64,000 bases of DNA from Methanospirillum hungatei (lineage in GTDB: Archaea > Halobacteriota > Methanomicrobia > Methanomicrobiales > Methanospirillaceae): NCBI RefSeq assembly GCF_019263745.1, contig NZ_CP077107.1, positions 434,001-498,000 of the forward strand, given 5' to 3'. The notes below the pieces were generated by a model, which was not told the DNA's origin, made no database searches, and saw only the letters and a list, made by a program, of their open reading frames with translations. Made by a program: the position numbers and the translations under genes. Below are positions 49,101 through 58,344 of the stretch, one piece after another; within the stretch, counting starts at the first letter, position 1; every line of letters begins with the position of its first letter.

Positions 49101-49449
49101 AGTGAATAGGGATACTGTCCTTCACCCGATGCATGGGTATTGGATATATTCAAAAAACCGGATTGATACAACACTCTGGCTCGATCCCATTGGTGGTGGA
49201 AAGCGGACTATCGATGCTGGCTGGAATGCCATCGGATCTCCTGGAACCGGACCTGTTCCTGCAAAGACTGCAATGAGTACCCTTGGAGATACATGGTCTT
49301 ATCTTATAGGCTATGATGAAAGCAAACAAAAATATGAGGATGTCATTATCAGGAAAGGAACTGGTACCAATTCAGATGACCGGCTTTTAAAATCCGGACA
49401 TGGATACTGGCTTTATGCAACCGGAACAGGAGAATTGTTTGCCGCATAA
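46168..49449 (+). CDS. Large secreted papain-family (C1A) cysteine protease with PKD domains and beta-helix
   Basis: 1093 residues with a signal peptide. Catalytic residues: Cys-112 in GQSGSCWDFAS, His-252 in NHAVSIIGW, Asn-282 in ANSWGPNWGEKGFFYISY. A lectin-like beta domain follows (about 310-480), then PKD domain 1 (about 490-570, ADFYAEPTSGSAPLTV, WQFGDGSTS), a NosD-like right-handed beta-helix (about 575-840), PKD domain 2 (about 845-925, WDFGDGSRS), and a Methanomicrobiales-type C-terminal domain with repeated GYW[IL]Y segments. There is no C-terminal anchor. It likely acts outside the cell, perhaps on polymers at the surface. No propeptide-inhibitor is obvious beyond the first 85 residues. 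Confidence 0.9.
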   Translation: MGIQNKILLYLIFFLFTIIASHCYADSDDITSGAFAPLSITWMQDTHIANASVNTQYCCGSGILRESPVDLSHLIGKKVSSLHILADYPSSFDLRNSNRVPAIRDQGQSGSCWDFASIKSLESSLLPETAKDFSENNLKNHVSVYDPAGFDFADGGNDLMAAAYFLRGSGPVPEKLDPYNPYSFVSPQNLPVETLVSDVPMIPGRSGPTDNENIKWGIVNLGCLYTTIEYSDTHFNSATSSFYNPYGKTPNHAVSIIGWDDNFKASSFSTNPPGDGAFICANSWGPNWGEKGFFYISYYDVLIGKRVSAFSAATDNTDGTYGYDTLGWVNSFGFGYDDASAANVFTADTDIEITNAGFYIPQVGTSVTATVYVNPEDGPVGSAQPATSNNEVYQIPGYHTLRFDLPVKVKKGEKFSIVIDVHTPDYGFPIPVEYPVPGYSSKATAAAGQSYVKTSTGKWSDLTTWDPQANACIRAGYVLISGPKADFYAEPTSGSAPLTVSFHDTSTGNPERWLWQFGDGSTSTEQNPVHTYTINGVYSVSLTSDTPAGESRTIKRDYITISEPTEIIVPDDHSLIQEAINKAPPGSTILVRYGYYPEKLTIGKPLSLIGESDADGQKPIIDSQFTGTPVSITAAGVTVENFSLTGAWSETAIRPGIAVRGNEAIIKNNWIFENYAGVRFESVTGGTLDSNIIWNTTSNAIFSESSSYLKIFNNTLIWTKEAPALRITGGYNSVVKGNVIAENTKTGLSLSGTGITLYDNYFNNTQNVALTAETKATWNVPKTTGPNIVLGPFIGGNFWAAPDGSGFSETHPDDNGDGFCDEVYRIGGENVDELPLAVPDSVPPTASFEASPQTGTLPLTVQFKDTSFGTIESWNWDFGDGSRSQERHPIHVYQTIGTYDVQLTVTGPKGSDSEIKLHYIHVTGTGNTYTLTFLPGWNFFTPPKTLSSGSDTAALFATIDTAGHSLFMFQNLTDGWKKVNRDTVLHPMHGYWIYSKNRIDTTLWLDPIGGGKRTIDAGWNAIGSPGTGPVPAKTAMSTLGDTWSYLIGYDESKQKYEDVIIRKGTGTNSDDRLLKSGHGYWLYATGTGELFAA

Positions 49450-49499
49450 ATTTTTATAAAAAAGAAAAACTCATCGGTAATAATCACATAAATACTGTA

Positions 49500-50246
49500 A
49501 TGATTTCAAACCGGACCTGGCTGATATTATTTGCAATTAGTCTGTGTTGTTCTTCTTTTCTCCTTTTTATAATACATTATGAGATTTTTCATGATTTCCA
49601 CCATATTTTCATATATACAATTCATGACCTGGCATTTCTTCCAATTGAAGTATTATTGGTTACTCTCATTCTACACCAGATGCTCGAGCGACGGGCGATG
49701 AAAAATAAACTAAATAAACTGAATATGGTTATTGGAGTATTTTTTTCAGAAATCGGAACACCATTACTCAGATTCTTTTCAGATCATGACACTGATAGAG
49801 CAAAAAAGATTGCATACTTTTCTTTACTTAGAACCTGGGATGATACATTATACCAGAAGAAAATAAAAGAGTTAAAATTAATTCCCTGTTCAGTTCATGT
49901 TACCTGTAGTGATCTCATTCTCGTGAAAAAAACTCTGACAGAAAAAGAAGATCTACTGGTCAGAATGCTTGAAAATCCGGTTTTGTTAGAACATGAATTG
50001 TTCACAGAAGTACTTCAGGCTGTTTTTCATCTGACAGAAGAATTAAAGCGCCGGGGAGAGTGTTCAGATCTACCAGATAGTGATCTCAATCATGTATCTG
50101 GAGATATGACCCGGAGTTATACGCTTATGATCCCAATATGGCTCTCCTATCTTAAATATCTGAAAAATAATTATCCTTATTTGTATTCACTTGCTGTCAG
50201 AACAAATCCTTTTACAGAAACCGAAGATGTGATCGTTCGGGAATAA
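49500..50246 (+). CDS. Two-helix membrane protein of unknown function
   Basis: 248 residues. Two transmembrane helices near the N-terminus (LILFAISLCCSSFLLFII and FLPIEVLLVTLILHQML) precede a cytoplasmic, mostly helical region of about 180 residues with no motif I recognise. It is not recognisably a sensor or enzyme. It begins 50 bases after the protease gene on the same strand and could be cotranscribed, but a link is not evident. Confidence 0.65.
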   Translation: MISNRTWLILFAISLCCSSFLLFIIHYEIFHDFHHIFIYTIHDLAFLPIEVLLVTLILHQMLERRAMKNKLNKLNMVIGVFFSEIGTPLLRFFSDHDTDRAKKIAYFSLLRTWDDTLYQKKIKELKLIPCSVHVTCSDLILVKKTLTEKEDLLVRMLENPVLLEHELFTEVLQAVFHLTEELKRRGECSDLPDSDLNHVSGDMTRSYTLMIPIWLSYLKYLKNNYPYLYSLAVRTNPFTETEDVIVRE

Positions 50247-50399
50247 TTATCTATCCTAAATTTTTTTCTATCAACTTCTTTCAAGATTTCCTTCCCTGGA
50301 ACAGAAAGGAGATTTATTTAATGAATAGAAAGTGATTCAGAAAATGTATATGTTGAAAAAAAGGCAAAAAAAGTGAAATTACAAATAAGATCTATTCAA

Positions 50400-51515
50400 T
50401 TAAACTTCACATTCCTTTGGTTCAATTGAAATTACAACAATCTCTTCTATCTCTTTGTGTTCTTTATCCATAACCGGACTATATGTTCTGACAAAAGTTC
50501 GGTTGTTTTCAGAATACCGTTCACAAATTGGTTTTTTATTTTTTAGTACATCCTGAATATGCGATATAAACCGACTGGTAGCTTTTTCATCATGGTGATC
50601 GCCATACCAGGATCCGATATAATCACCAGTAATACCAAGACGTTTCTGATGGTGAGAATTCATAAACCGGTACCTGCATTCTTTATCTACCGCATACATT
50701 GAATCCTGCATAGATTCAACAAGAATTCGGTAATATTCTTCCAGAGTATTTACAGTCTTTTCAAGTGTCCGGGTATGGGTAATTTCTGTTGATATTACCG
50801 TTGCAGCAATAGTAAGACCAAGAATCTCATTTCTAACAGGGCTAATAGTCCGCACAAACCACCGATACCCTTTCTGATATTCATCATGCTGTGGCTTGCT
50901 CGTTTCAATAACCGTTCGTATTAATGTCAAGAAATGATCCGTTTCTGATTCAGTGTGAAGATCTTCGTAATAGAAATCCTGGTACCTTTTATCATTGATA
51001 TCAAGGCGTTTTTTATGATGAGAATTCATAAAGAGATATTTTCCATGTTTATCTACCATGTATATAGAGTCCTGAGTACACTCAACAAGAGTTTTGTAAT
51101 TGGTTTCAGACTGAATGAGTGCTTCTTCTATTCTCTTCCGCATAACAGCCTGATGAATCATATTTCTGAGCTCTGCAAACTGAACTTTTGGTTCAGTACC
51201 TTTCTGCAGATAAAAATCAGCACCTGAATTTAACGCTTCTATAACCACATCTTCTCTGCTTCTTCCCGTAAATATGATAAATGGTTTTTCCAGACCCTGT
51301 CTTTTGATGGTTCGTAGAAATTCAATACCATCCATTTGTGGCATTTCATAATCAGAAACGATCGCATCATACTTTTTTTCCTTCAACATATCTATTGCAG
51401 ACATTGCAGAAGTACATGTATCTACAAGGATATCCCCTCCTTTTTCAAGGAAAATTCGAGTGATGTCTAATAGTTCTTCCTGGTCATCCACAAGCAGAAT
51501 GTTAATGATTGTCAT
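50400..51515 (-). CDS. Response regulator with receiver and two PAS domains
   Basis: 371 residues. Receiver about 1-125: acidic pocket VDDQEE, phospho-acceptor Asp in SDYEMPQMDG, and TGRSRED then a lysine in YLQKG. The two PAS domains (about 140-245 and 255-371) are paralogous and share an unusual helix segment, FMNSHHKKRL in the first and FMNSHHQKRL in the second. No kinase or DNA-binding domain follows, so the output is unknown. Its receiver resembles that of the giant kinase at 15539-19417. Confidence 0.9.
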   Translation of the reverse strand: MTIINILLVDDQEELLDITRIFLEKGGDILVDTCTSAMSAIDMLKEKKYDAIVSDYEMPQMDGIEFLRTIKRQGLEKPFIIFTGRSREDVVIEALNSGADFYLQKGTEPKVQFAELRNMIHQAVMRKRIEEALIQSETNYKTLVECTQDSIYMVDKHGKYLFMNSHHKKRLDINDKRYQDFYYEDLHTESETDHFLTLIRTVIETSKPQHDEYQKGYRWFVRTISPVRNEILGLTIAATVISTEITHTRTLEKTVNTLEEYYRILVESMQDSMYAVDKECRYRFMNSHHQKRLGITGDYIGSWYGDHHDEKATSRFISHIQDVLKNKKPICERYSENNRTFVRTYSPVMDKEHKEIEEIVVISIEPKECEV

Positions 51516-51636
51516 GATTATTGCAGGGTTAGGAGATTTTCAGATGAAAGTTTCATGAATATTTCTCATTCAATTGGATACATATTACATTTGAATCATA
51601 GCATATAACATGATGGGATTCTCATATTTCAAATAT

Positions 51637-52284
51637 TCAGTAATATGGGTTAAATCTTTTCTTTTTCCATTTCATTTCTTTTGTTTCAGGTTTCATCCAT
51701 AACTCCTGAAAAAGTCCCTGTTTTCGGAGCTCAAGATAACACCGCATACAGGCATCAACATCTGCAAGGGCATCATGAGCATCTTCAAAATCACTTTCAA
51801 AGAGATGGTGATGGAGTTCAGAGAGGGAGGGCCATTTGTATCCTCTTCGGCCGCCTTTCGGAGGCAATTTACATACATCTGTAGAACCTTTCATGGTGCA
51901 ATGATAGGGAAGCTTCAGAATTGGTGCATTTTGTTTTGCTCTGGCAAATTCCGATGTAACAATACTTCTGTCAAAAGAGACATTATGACCAACCAGAACA
52001 TCTGCCAAAACAACGGATTCTGAGAAAACAGATAACACATCCATGATTGGTTTACCCTCACTTTGTGCCTTTTCATTCGTAATCCCATGTACCTCGATGG
52101 CCGACTGGGGTATCACAAATCCTTCTGGTTTAATATAATGATTTTCACGAACCCGAACAGTTTCACCATCAGTCAATACCCAGGCAATCTGCACCATTCG
52201 GGGCCAGTATTCAGGATAATGAAAAGGATCTTTCTCTTCTTTCGGAAGTCCGGTTGATTCAATATCAAAGATGAGAAAATTCAT
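51637..52284 (-). CDS. 3'-5' exonuclease, DnaQ-like DEDDh family
   Basis: 215 residues with the exonuclease motifs FDIESTGLP (Exo I), VGHNVSFDRSIV (Exo II) and HDALADVDACMRCY (Exo III with catalytic His). It is likely a free-standing proofreading or repair/RNA-trimming exonuclease. No polymerase is fused. It lies upstream of nothing on its strand and stands alone. Confidence 0.88.
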   Translation of the reverse strand: MNFLIFDIESTGLPKEEKDPFHYPEYWPRMVQIAWVLTDGETVRVRENHYIKPEGFVIPQSAIEVHGITNEKAQSEGKPIMDVLSVFSESVVLADVLVGHNVSFDRSIVTSEFARAKQNAPILKLPYHCTMKGSTDVCKLPPKGGRRGYKWPSLSELHHHLFESDFEDAHDALADVDACMRCYLELRKQGLFQELWMKPETKEMKWKKKRFNPYY

Positions 52285-52329
52285 GGGAAGTATTGATTAT
52301 ATGAGGAGATAATGAGTTGGAATGATCAT

Positions 52330-53007
52330 CTATTGGGGCTTCTCTAGTACCTCCCGGACCTTCTGAATGACCGACTCATGTGCAACCGCAAGCACATCAT
52401 CACCCGGATGTAGAATAATATTTCCACGTGGAATGACAAGCTGATTATTCCGGATTATTGCAGATAAGACACATTCCTGCGGGAGATGAAGATCTTTAAT
52501 CGCTTTTCCGGATGCAGAAGAACCACTGGTAACCTTGTTTTCAATAAGCGAGTAATCTCCGGTGCGAAGCTTTAACATCGTCATCATATCCCCAACTGTC
52601 ATTTCCCGAGCGATAAGATGAGCCATAAAATCAGCCTGGTTTACCGTAACATCAACACCCATTTCTTTCGTAAAAAGCCATGCATTTTTCGGGATATTCA
52701 CTCGTGCTATGGTTCTTTTTACTTTAAATTCAAATTTCGCAAGACTCGTTATTACCAGATTCGTCTCATCAAATCTGGTGACAGCAGCAACCACATCAAC
52801 CGAAGAGATACCTGCTTCACTCAAGTCATGAGGATTTGTCGGATTCCCTTCTCTCAAAAGAGAAGAGGAAAATTCCTTTCTTAATTTGTCTAAATCATTC
52901 TTATTATCTTCTAAAATCGTAACCCTATGCCCCTCCGTCAGGAGAATTTTCGCTAGGTACATTCCAACTTTTCCCCCTCCGGCTATCAACACCGACAAGA
53001 CCATCAT
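52330..53007 (-). CDS. TrkA-family protein (RCK domain), second copy
   Basis: 225 residues with an N-terminal Rossmann RCK domain (VLIAGGGKVGMYLAKILL) that would bind NAD(H) or ATP, and a C-terminal RCK_C domain (IENKVTSGSSASGKAI). TrkA proteins gate K+ channels or transporters. The start overlaps the preceding trkA stop (ATGATG), so the pair is coupled. No TrkH/KtrB pore gene lies nearby. Confidence 0.88.
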   Translation of the reverse strand: MMVLSVLIAGGGKVGMYLAKILLTEGHRVTILEDNKNDLDKLRKEFSSSLLREGNPTNPHDLSEAGISSVDVVAAVTRFDETNLVITSLAKFEFKVKRTIARVNIPKNAWLFTKEMGVDVTVNQADFMAHLIAREMTVGDMMTMLKLRTGDYSLIENKVTSGSSASGKAIKDLHLPQECVLSAIIRNNQLVIPRGNIILHPGDDVLAVAHESVIQKVREVLEKPQ

Positions 53008-53663
53008 CCACCTCCTGCTGCATGTATTCCATGTTTGAGACGATCAACAGAATGTTCCTCTACCGCAAGGTGGATAATATCACCTTTCTCCAAGGTAGTT
53101 CCGAGTGTAGGAATACTGGTTTTTCCTTTCCTGGTAAGTGAGATAACGATTATTTCTCCTGGGACCGTGAGATCTTTTACCTGATGTCCGGCAAGAAGGG
53201 AAGGAACATCATATCTGACAATCCCAACATCTCCATTTCCAATTCCATGAATAATATCAAGATGAGAAAAGGTTAAAAGTTCTGATATACGCTCGATTCC
53301 CAGTGAGACGTTTGTTACGGTCTGGATCCCGAGTTTATGATATAGCTCAGAATACCTGGGCTCATGAGTTCGTGCAATTACTTTTGGGACCCGGAACATT
53401 TGTCGTGCAGCACGAGCCACCACGATATTTATTGCATCATTTCCGGTAACTGCAGCAAGACCATCAGCTTTTGCAACTCCGCTCTCGTAAAAAGATTCTT
53501 TATCAAGAGCGTCATGTTCTCGAATGGTTCCGGAAAATCCCGGACCCAGCCTTTGAAATGATAAAGGATCATTATCCACTACTGTCACATCATGATGGGA
53601 TCTGACTAACCGGTGTGCCAATCCTGAACCCATCCGACCACACCCTATAACGATAAATTTCAT
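53004..53663 (-). CDS. TrkA-family protein (RCK domain), first copy
   Basis: 219 residues: RCK_N with GCGRMGSGLAHRLV and an acidic residue in VVDNDP, then RCK_C (VPSLLAGHQVKDLTVPG). Like its partner, it probably senses nucleotide. It overlaps both the P-type ATPase gene (ATGA at 53660-53663) and the second TrkA gene, so all three are translated from one message. Confidence 0.88.
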   Translation of the reverse strand: MKFIVIGCGRMGSGLAHRLVRSHHDVTVVDNDPLSFQRLGPGFSGTIREHDALDKESFYESGVAKADGLAAVTGNDAINIVVARAARQMFRVPKVIARTHEPRYSELYHKLGIQTVTNVSLGIERISELLTFSHLDIIHGIGNGDVGIVRYDVPSLLAGHQVKDLTVPGEIIVISLTRKGKTSIPTLGTTLEKGDIIHLAVEEHSVDRLKHGIHAAGGG

Positions 53664-56476
53664 GAGATTCCTCCAGATGAAGAACTAATTTTATGCCTTT
53701 CTATCATTCGCATGATACCTTTTCTGAATTCTTCAGCAATAAGCAAAGCTGGAGCCCATGCAAACAGAAATAACCAGTTTTGAGCTGGAAACGGTGCGGT
53801 TCCGATAATTGTCTGAAAAAATGGAACATACAGAATGATAAGAATAATTACCAGTTCACTTGCGATACCTAACCAGACCATTTTATTCGAGAACAGTCCC
53901 GCTGCCCGTATCGAACTACGCTCTGTCCGATGTGCTAACACGTTTCCTATCTGTGTTGTTACCACTGCAGCAAGGGCCATCCCAACCGCTGAATGATAAA
54001 GTGGACCCTCAGCTGGCAGATCAAAAATCTGACCCCAATACCCATTCGTCCAGTACTGGTAGAAAAATGCTGACATCACCGCAAGACTTTGAATCGGACC
54101 AAGCCAAAGATATGATCTCAGTAACAAGGACCGGGTAATTACATGCTCTTTAAGATTTCTCGGCGGTTTATCCATGATACCTGGTTCAGGAGGCTCTGAA
54201 CCTAATGCCAATGCCGGGACCAGATCTGTTCCAAGGTCAATTGATAAGATTGGCATGACATCTAGTGCCAGAGGTATCCTGGCTTTACTAAATGCAAATA
54301 AAATAAATGGAACTGCTTCAGGAGTATTGCTGGTAAAAATGTAACCTGTAAATTTTTTGATATTTGAATACACGGCACGTCCTTCCTCTATTGCATTTAC
54401 AATTGATGCAAAATTGTCATCAGTCAGGATCATATCTGCTGCTTCTTTTGCAACATCTGTGCCAGTTATTCCCATTGCAACACCAATATCTGCTTTTTTA
54501 AGAGCCGGTGCATCGTTGACTCCATCTCCGGTAACGGCTACAATCTGGCCGGTTTCTCGTAATATTTCAACTACTTTTAATTTGTGTTCTGGAGATACCC
54601 GTGCGAATATAACTTCTCCGGTAAGATGTCTTTTCAATTCCTCATCATTCATCTGATCAAGATCTGCACCAGTAATAATATGGGGATTTTCTGTCGTAAT
54701 GATTCCAATTTTTCGTGCAATACTCTTAGCTGTAAGGCCATAATCCCCAGTTATCATGATTATCCGGATTTGTGCATGATGGCATTTTTTCACTGCTTCA
54801 GATACTTCAGACCGTGGAGGATCCATCATGGCGATCAAACCAAGGAATATGAGATTATGTTCTACGTCTTCAGAATTTTCTATTTGATCATCGTCTGTGA
54901 TTTCTTTCATGGCAATTGCCAATACCCGAAGCCCTTGTTCAGCAAAGAAATCATTTACCGTAATAATTTCTGATCGAATATCTTCTGATATTGGATACAA
55001 CCTTGAATTCTTCATGAATGACGAGGTGAGATCAAGAACAGATTTTGGTGCACCCTTTAGGTACAATATCTGATCGGAATTCTTCAGATGAAGAGTACTC
55101 ATGAGTTTTCGTCGTGAATCAAACGGAAATTCACGGATACGTGGATATTGCGAATTCTCCTCTTCATAATGTACACCTAATTTTTCTGATGCTACAAGAA
55201 TTGCCGCTTCAGTCGGATCTCCAAGTATTGTCCATGGGTCTGTTTCATGGTCTGGTGGTATCAGGCGTGCATTTGAACACAATGATCCAGCGACACACAA
55301 ACGGTGTAAATCTTCAAGAAGGCCAGAATCTATATTAACCTCATCTGGAGTAATCGTTCCTTCTGGATTGTAACCTACTCCAGTCACTGAAAAAGATGCT
55401 CCGGGAATCCAGATTTTTTGTACCGTCATCTCATTTTGAGTAAGAGTTCCGGTTTTATCAGTACAGATAACAGATGTACATCCCAGTGTCTCTACAGCAG
55501 ATAATCGTTTTATGAGAGCATTTCGTTTCGCCATCCGCTGTGACCCCCGGGCCAGGGCGAGAGTTACGGTTGGTAATAGTCCTTCTGGGACAAATGCCAC
55601 AATCATACCCAGTGCAAAAATAAAACTAGATGCAAGCGTGACTGATGTGAGAGTTATAAGCATGAAAAAAAACAAGATACCAATACTCACCGCAACTATC
55701 GTTACCATTCTGGTAACATGAACCATCTCTTGTTGCAAGGGACTTTTTTCTTCTTCAATTCCCTGAGTCAGGTCTGCAACTTTTCCAAATTCTGTATTCA
55801 TCCCCGTGGCAATAACTACTGCTAGTCCTGTGCCTGATGCAACACTAGTACCAGCAAAAACAAGATTTGGATACTCAATCTTCGAAAAACCAGAATCATA
55901 CCATGGATCTGCAATCTTTTTAACCGGATGAGATTCACCAGTCAGTGTGGATTGATCAATCCGAAGCTCTGATGCTTCAATTAAACGACCATCAGCAGAT
56001 ATATGATCTCCTTCACTGAGGACCATAATATCTCCGGGAACTAAATCTTCTGCTTCAATATTTTTAGTTATGCCATCACGAATTACCCGCACATGAAGCG
56101 GTAATAACTGAACCAGAGCATCAGCAGCTTTCTCTGCTCTGAATTCCTGCCAGAAAGAAAATAATCCATTAATAAGATTTACCATCCAGACAGCAATGCC
56201 TAACTGTGGCATGTGGGCAATGAAAGCAACAATTCCCCCAACCCAAAGAAGAATTGCCATGAGATGTGTAAAATTTGCCAGAAATCGGATGTATATCGAC
56301 TTTTTCCGAGGTTTAATGAGAGAATTTTTTCCATACTTTTGTACTCGCCTGGCAGATTCATCACCAGTCAGTCCTGAAGATCGGGTTTCAAATTGAGTGA
56401 ATATTTCCGATATAGATGAAGAATAATTTAATTCAGATTGATCGTCAGATGGACGAACATTTGGATCACCTATCAT
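53660..56476 (-). CDS. P2-type cation-transporting ATPase
   Basis: 938 residues. P-type phosphorylation motif CTDKTGTLTQNE near residue 340, TGES at LTGESHPVKK, hinge GDGVNDAPALKKADIGVAMG, and ten or so transmembrane helices. The sequence is like Ca2+/Na+,K+ (P2) pumps rather than heavy-metal pumps: there is no CPC motif and no N-terminal metal-binding domain. The transported ion is not determinable; Na+, K+ or Ca2+ are candidates. It is the first gene of an operon with two trkA genes. Confidence 0.92.
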   Translation of the reverse strand: MIGDPNVRPSDDQSELNYSSSISEIFTQFETRSSGLTGDESARRVQKYGKNSLIKPRKKSIYIRFLANFTHLMAILLWVGGIVAFIAHMPQLGIAVWMVNLINGLFSFWQEFRAEKAADALVQLLPLHVRVIRDGITKNIEAEDLVPGDIMVLSEGDHISADGRLIEASELRIDQSTLTGESHPVKKIADPWYDSGFSKIEYPNLVFAGTSVASGTGLAVVIATGMNTEFGKVADLTQGIEEEKSPLQQEMVHVTRMVTIVAVSIGILFFFMLITLTSVTLASSFIFALGMIVAFVPEGLLPTVTLALARGSQRMAKRNALIKRLSAVETLGCTSVICTDKTGTLTQNEMTVQKIWIPGASFSVTGVGYNPEGTITPDEVNIDSGLLEDLHRLCVAGSLCSNARLIPPDHETDPWTILGDPTEAAILVASEKLGVHYEEENSQYPRIREFPFDSRRKLMSTLHLKNSDQILYLKGAPKSVLDLTSSFMKNSRLYPISEDIRSEIITVNDFFAEQGLRVLAIAMKEITDDDQIENSEDVEHNLIFLGLIAMMDPPRSEVSEAVKKCHHAQIRIIMITGDYGLTAKSIARKIGIITTENPHIITGADLDQMNDEELKRHLTGEVIFARVSPEHKLKVVEILRETGQIVAVTGDGVNDAPALKKADIGVAMGITGTDVAKEAADMILTDDNFASIVNAIEEGRAVYSNIKKFTGYIFTSNTPEAVPFILFAFSKARIPLALDVMPILSIDLGTDLVPALALGSEPPEPGIMDKPPRNLKEHVITRSLLLRSYLWLGPIQSLAVMSAFFYQYWTNGYWGQIFDLPAEGPLYHSAVGMALAAVVTTQIGNVLAHRTERSSIRAAGLFSNKMVWLGIASELVIILIILYVPFFQTIIGTAPFPAQNWLFLFAWAPALLIAEEFRKGIMRMIERHKISSSSGGIS

Positions 56477-57125
56477 ACCTCACTCCAATTTTCATCTTCT
56501 ATCACACATCAATGCAGGATTCTTGTCACAGAAGCTTATAATACAAACGGATAACCATATAGAATAAAAATTAACCATCATAAAACATGAAAATTGATAA
56601 TAAAACTAGAATATTATTTATATTATTTAATATATAATAATAATATATATAATAATATTATTGATGTGAGATAATCTGAAAATTATCTTCACCCATATAG
56701 TTCATTAATTAATTCGTTTTTTGAGAATTCTACTAAAATTATAGCAAATTTTTTAGCTACCCAAATAACCATTATCAGAATTGCCCTGCTTTAATTTCTT
56801 CAATATACGAACAAAGAAGGGGTCCAGTATGCGAAACGTATATTTTTATTATTTTTTTAATCTTAATCTATCCAATGAATACAAAAGGATATAGCATCTT
56901 TCTTTGATACTACTATTCACGAATATAATGAAAGTCTTAATATTCTATAGGTATTTGTATGGTTAAATAGCTCCCTCTCTATTGCATTATTATGATGCGA
57001 ATTCCGGGGGAATTTTTGAGATTTATCGCATATTTACTGAAATTTTCCATTCAGACCTTTGTACAAAAAAAGTTCGTGGTATTATATTGTTAAAGCCTAA
57101 ATTCATCGAGAACAATTATTACTTA
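56477..57125. other. AT-rich intergenic region between P-type ATPase and ywbE
   Basis: About 650 bases with no convincing gene. It includes a run of alternating A/T with a perfect 12-base palindrome AATAATATTATT at 56651-56662. A 68-codon frame at 56982-57188 overlaps ywbE on the opposite strand and has no protein-like character. I see no Orc/Cdc6-box repeats that would make it a replication origin. Confidence 0.4.
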
Positions 57126-57371
57126 TTATTCTTTCTCAGGCTCACAAGGAATGATCAAACTTACTCTTCCTACCTGACCACTGACTAATCTTACTTTAAT
57201 GCCATGAGGGTGAGTAGGTGATCTGGTCAATATATCCCGAACAATCCCACGAGTTGTTTTTCCACTTCGCTGATCCTGCTTTTGAATAATATCTACGCAC
57301 AGGCCGGTCCTGATTTGGGATCGATTTTTTCCATTCAATCCGGTTTTTAATATGGTTTCATGTTCTTTCAT
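57126..57371 (-). CDS. YwbE/DUF2196 family protein
   Basis: 81 residues, nearly all matching the small YwbE family: IRTGLCVDIIQKQDQRSGK, TRGIVRDILTRSP, HPHGIKVRLVSGQVGRV. The repeats suggest a small beta-barrel that may bind nucleic acid. The function is unknown. It is widespread in bacteria and some archaea. Confidence 0.9.
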   Translation of the reverse strand: MKEHETILKTGLNGKNRSQIRTGLCVDIIQKQDQRSGKTTRGIVRDILTRSPTHPHGIKVRLVSGQVGRVSLIIPCEPEKE

Positions 57372-57656
57372 TATCCAACTCTTGACAATAATAGATATAG
57401 ATACAAAACTCCCATTCCATGAGACTTAAAGACACTAAATCATTTCCTTGTTAAAAAAAATACTGATAAATATTATTTAGAAAATTAACTTCATAGACAC
57501 TCTTTAAAATTGCTATTCGTAAATATGAGGGAATATAAAAAAAGGTCTGGTAATAAGTTCTTCCCCAGTATCAGAATCTTTTCCATATCCTCATATAGCT
57601 CGCAGGATAATTACTCACATAATCACATAATACGATAGAATTTTATCGGAGGAATT

Positions 57657-58253
57657 ATGTCTCTTGTGTATTCACCACATAATATGTTAATATCAGAAAT
57701 TACTGCAAATCCTGCCCCACTCGGATTACTAGGATTTGGAATGACTACAGTTCTTTTAAATCTACATAATGCCGGATTATTTTCTTTAGGATCAATGATT
57801 CTTGCCATGGGTTTATGTTATGGAGGAATTGCTCAAATCATTGCCGGAATTATGGAGTGGAAGAAAAATAATACCTTTGGTATGACAGCTTTTCTTTCAT
57901 ACGGTTTATTCTGGTTTTCGTTTGTGCTCTTACTTCTTCTTCCCCAATCTCAATTGGTAGAAGGAACCGGGGGAAATATCGCGATTGCATCATATCTCAT
58001 CATGTGGGGTATTTTTACCGGAGTTATGTTTATCGGAACATTAAAAATAAATAAGGCATTACAAATTGTCTTTGGATCTCTGACAATCTTATTTTTTCTC
58101 CTCGCAATTGGAAACATCACAGAGATTGAAACAATAACGAAAATTGCAGGTATAGAAGGAATTATTTGTGGATTTTCTGCAATATACACCGGACTTGCCC
58201 AGGTATTAAATGAAATTTTTGAAAAAGATATCTTCCCTCTTGGACCAGTATAA
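57657..58253 (+). CDS. Acetate uptake transporter family protein (SatP/YaaH, GPR1-FUN34)
   Basis: 198 residues with six transmembrane helices. The family NPAPLGL motif near residue 17 ([17 protein letters not shown]) is complete. Members move acetate or succinate with protons. Acetate is a carbon source for methanogens of this order. A good ribosome-binding site (GGAGG) precedes the ATG. Confidence 0.9.
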   Translation: MSLVYSPHNMLISEITANPAPLGLLGFGMTTVLLNLHNAGLFSLGSMILAMGLCYGGIAQIIAGIMEWKKNNTFGMTAFLSYGLFWFSFVLLLLLPQSQLVEGTGGNIAIASYLIMWGIFTGVMFIGTLKINKALQIVFGSLTILFFLLAIGNITEIETITKIAGIEGIICGFSAIYTGLAQVLNEIFEKDIFPLGPV

Positions 58254-58344
58254 GATGATGGAATAAATTATCATCATTGGCAAAACCCCAGAAAACAATT
58301 TAATAGTTGTATTATCGATAAATATTCAATTTTCAGGCGGCAGA

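Noticed and set aside
56651-56662. AT-rich palindromic tract as a replication origin
   Set aside because: No orc1/cdc6 gene and no repeated origin-recognition boxes are visible; alternating A/T runs form palindromes easily.
56982-57188. Small plus-strand open frame of 68 codons
   Set aside because: It overlaps the well-supported ywbE gene on the other strand, has no ribosome-binding site and shows no recognisable protein pattern.
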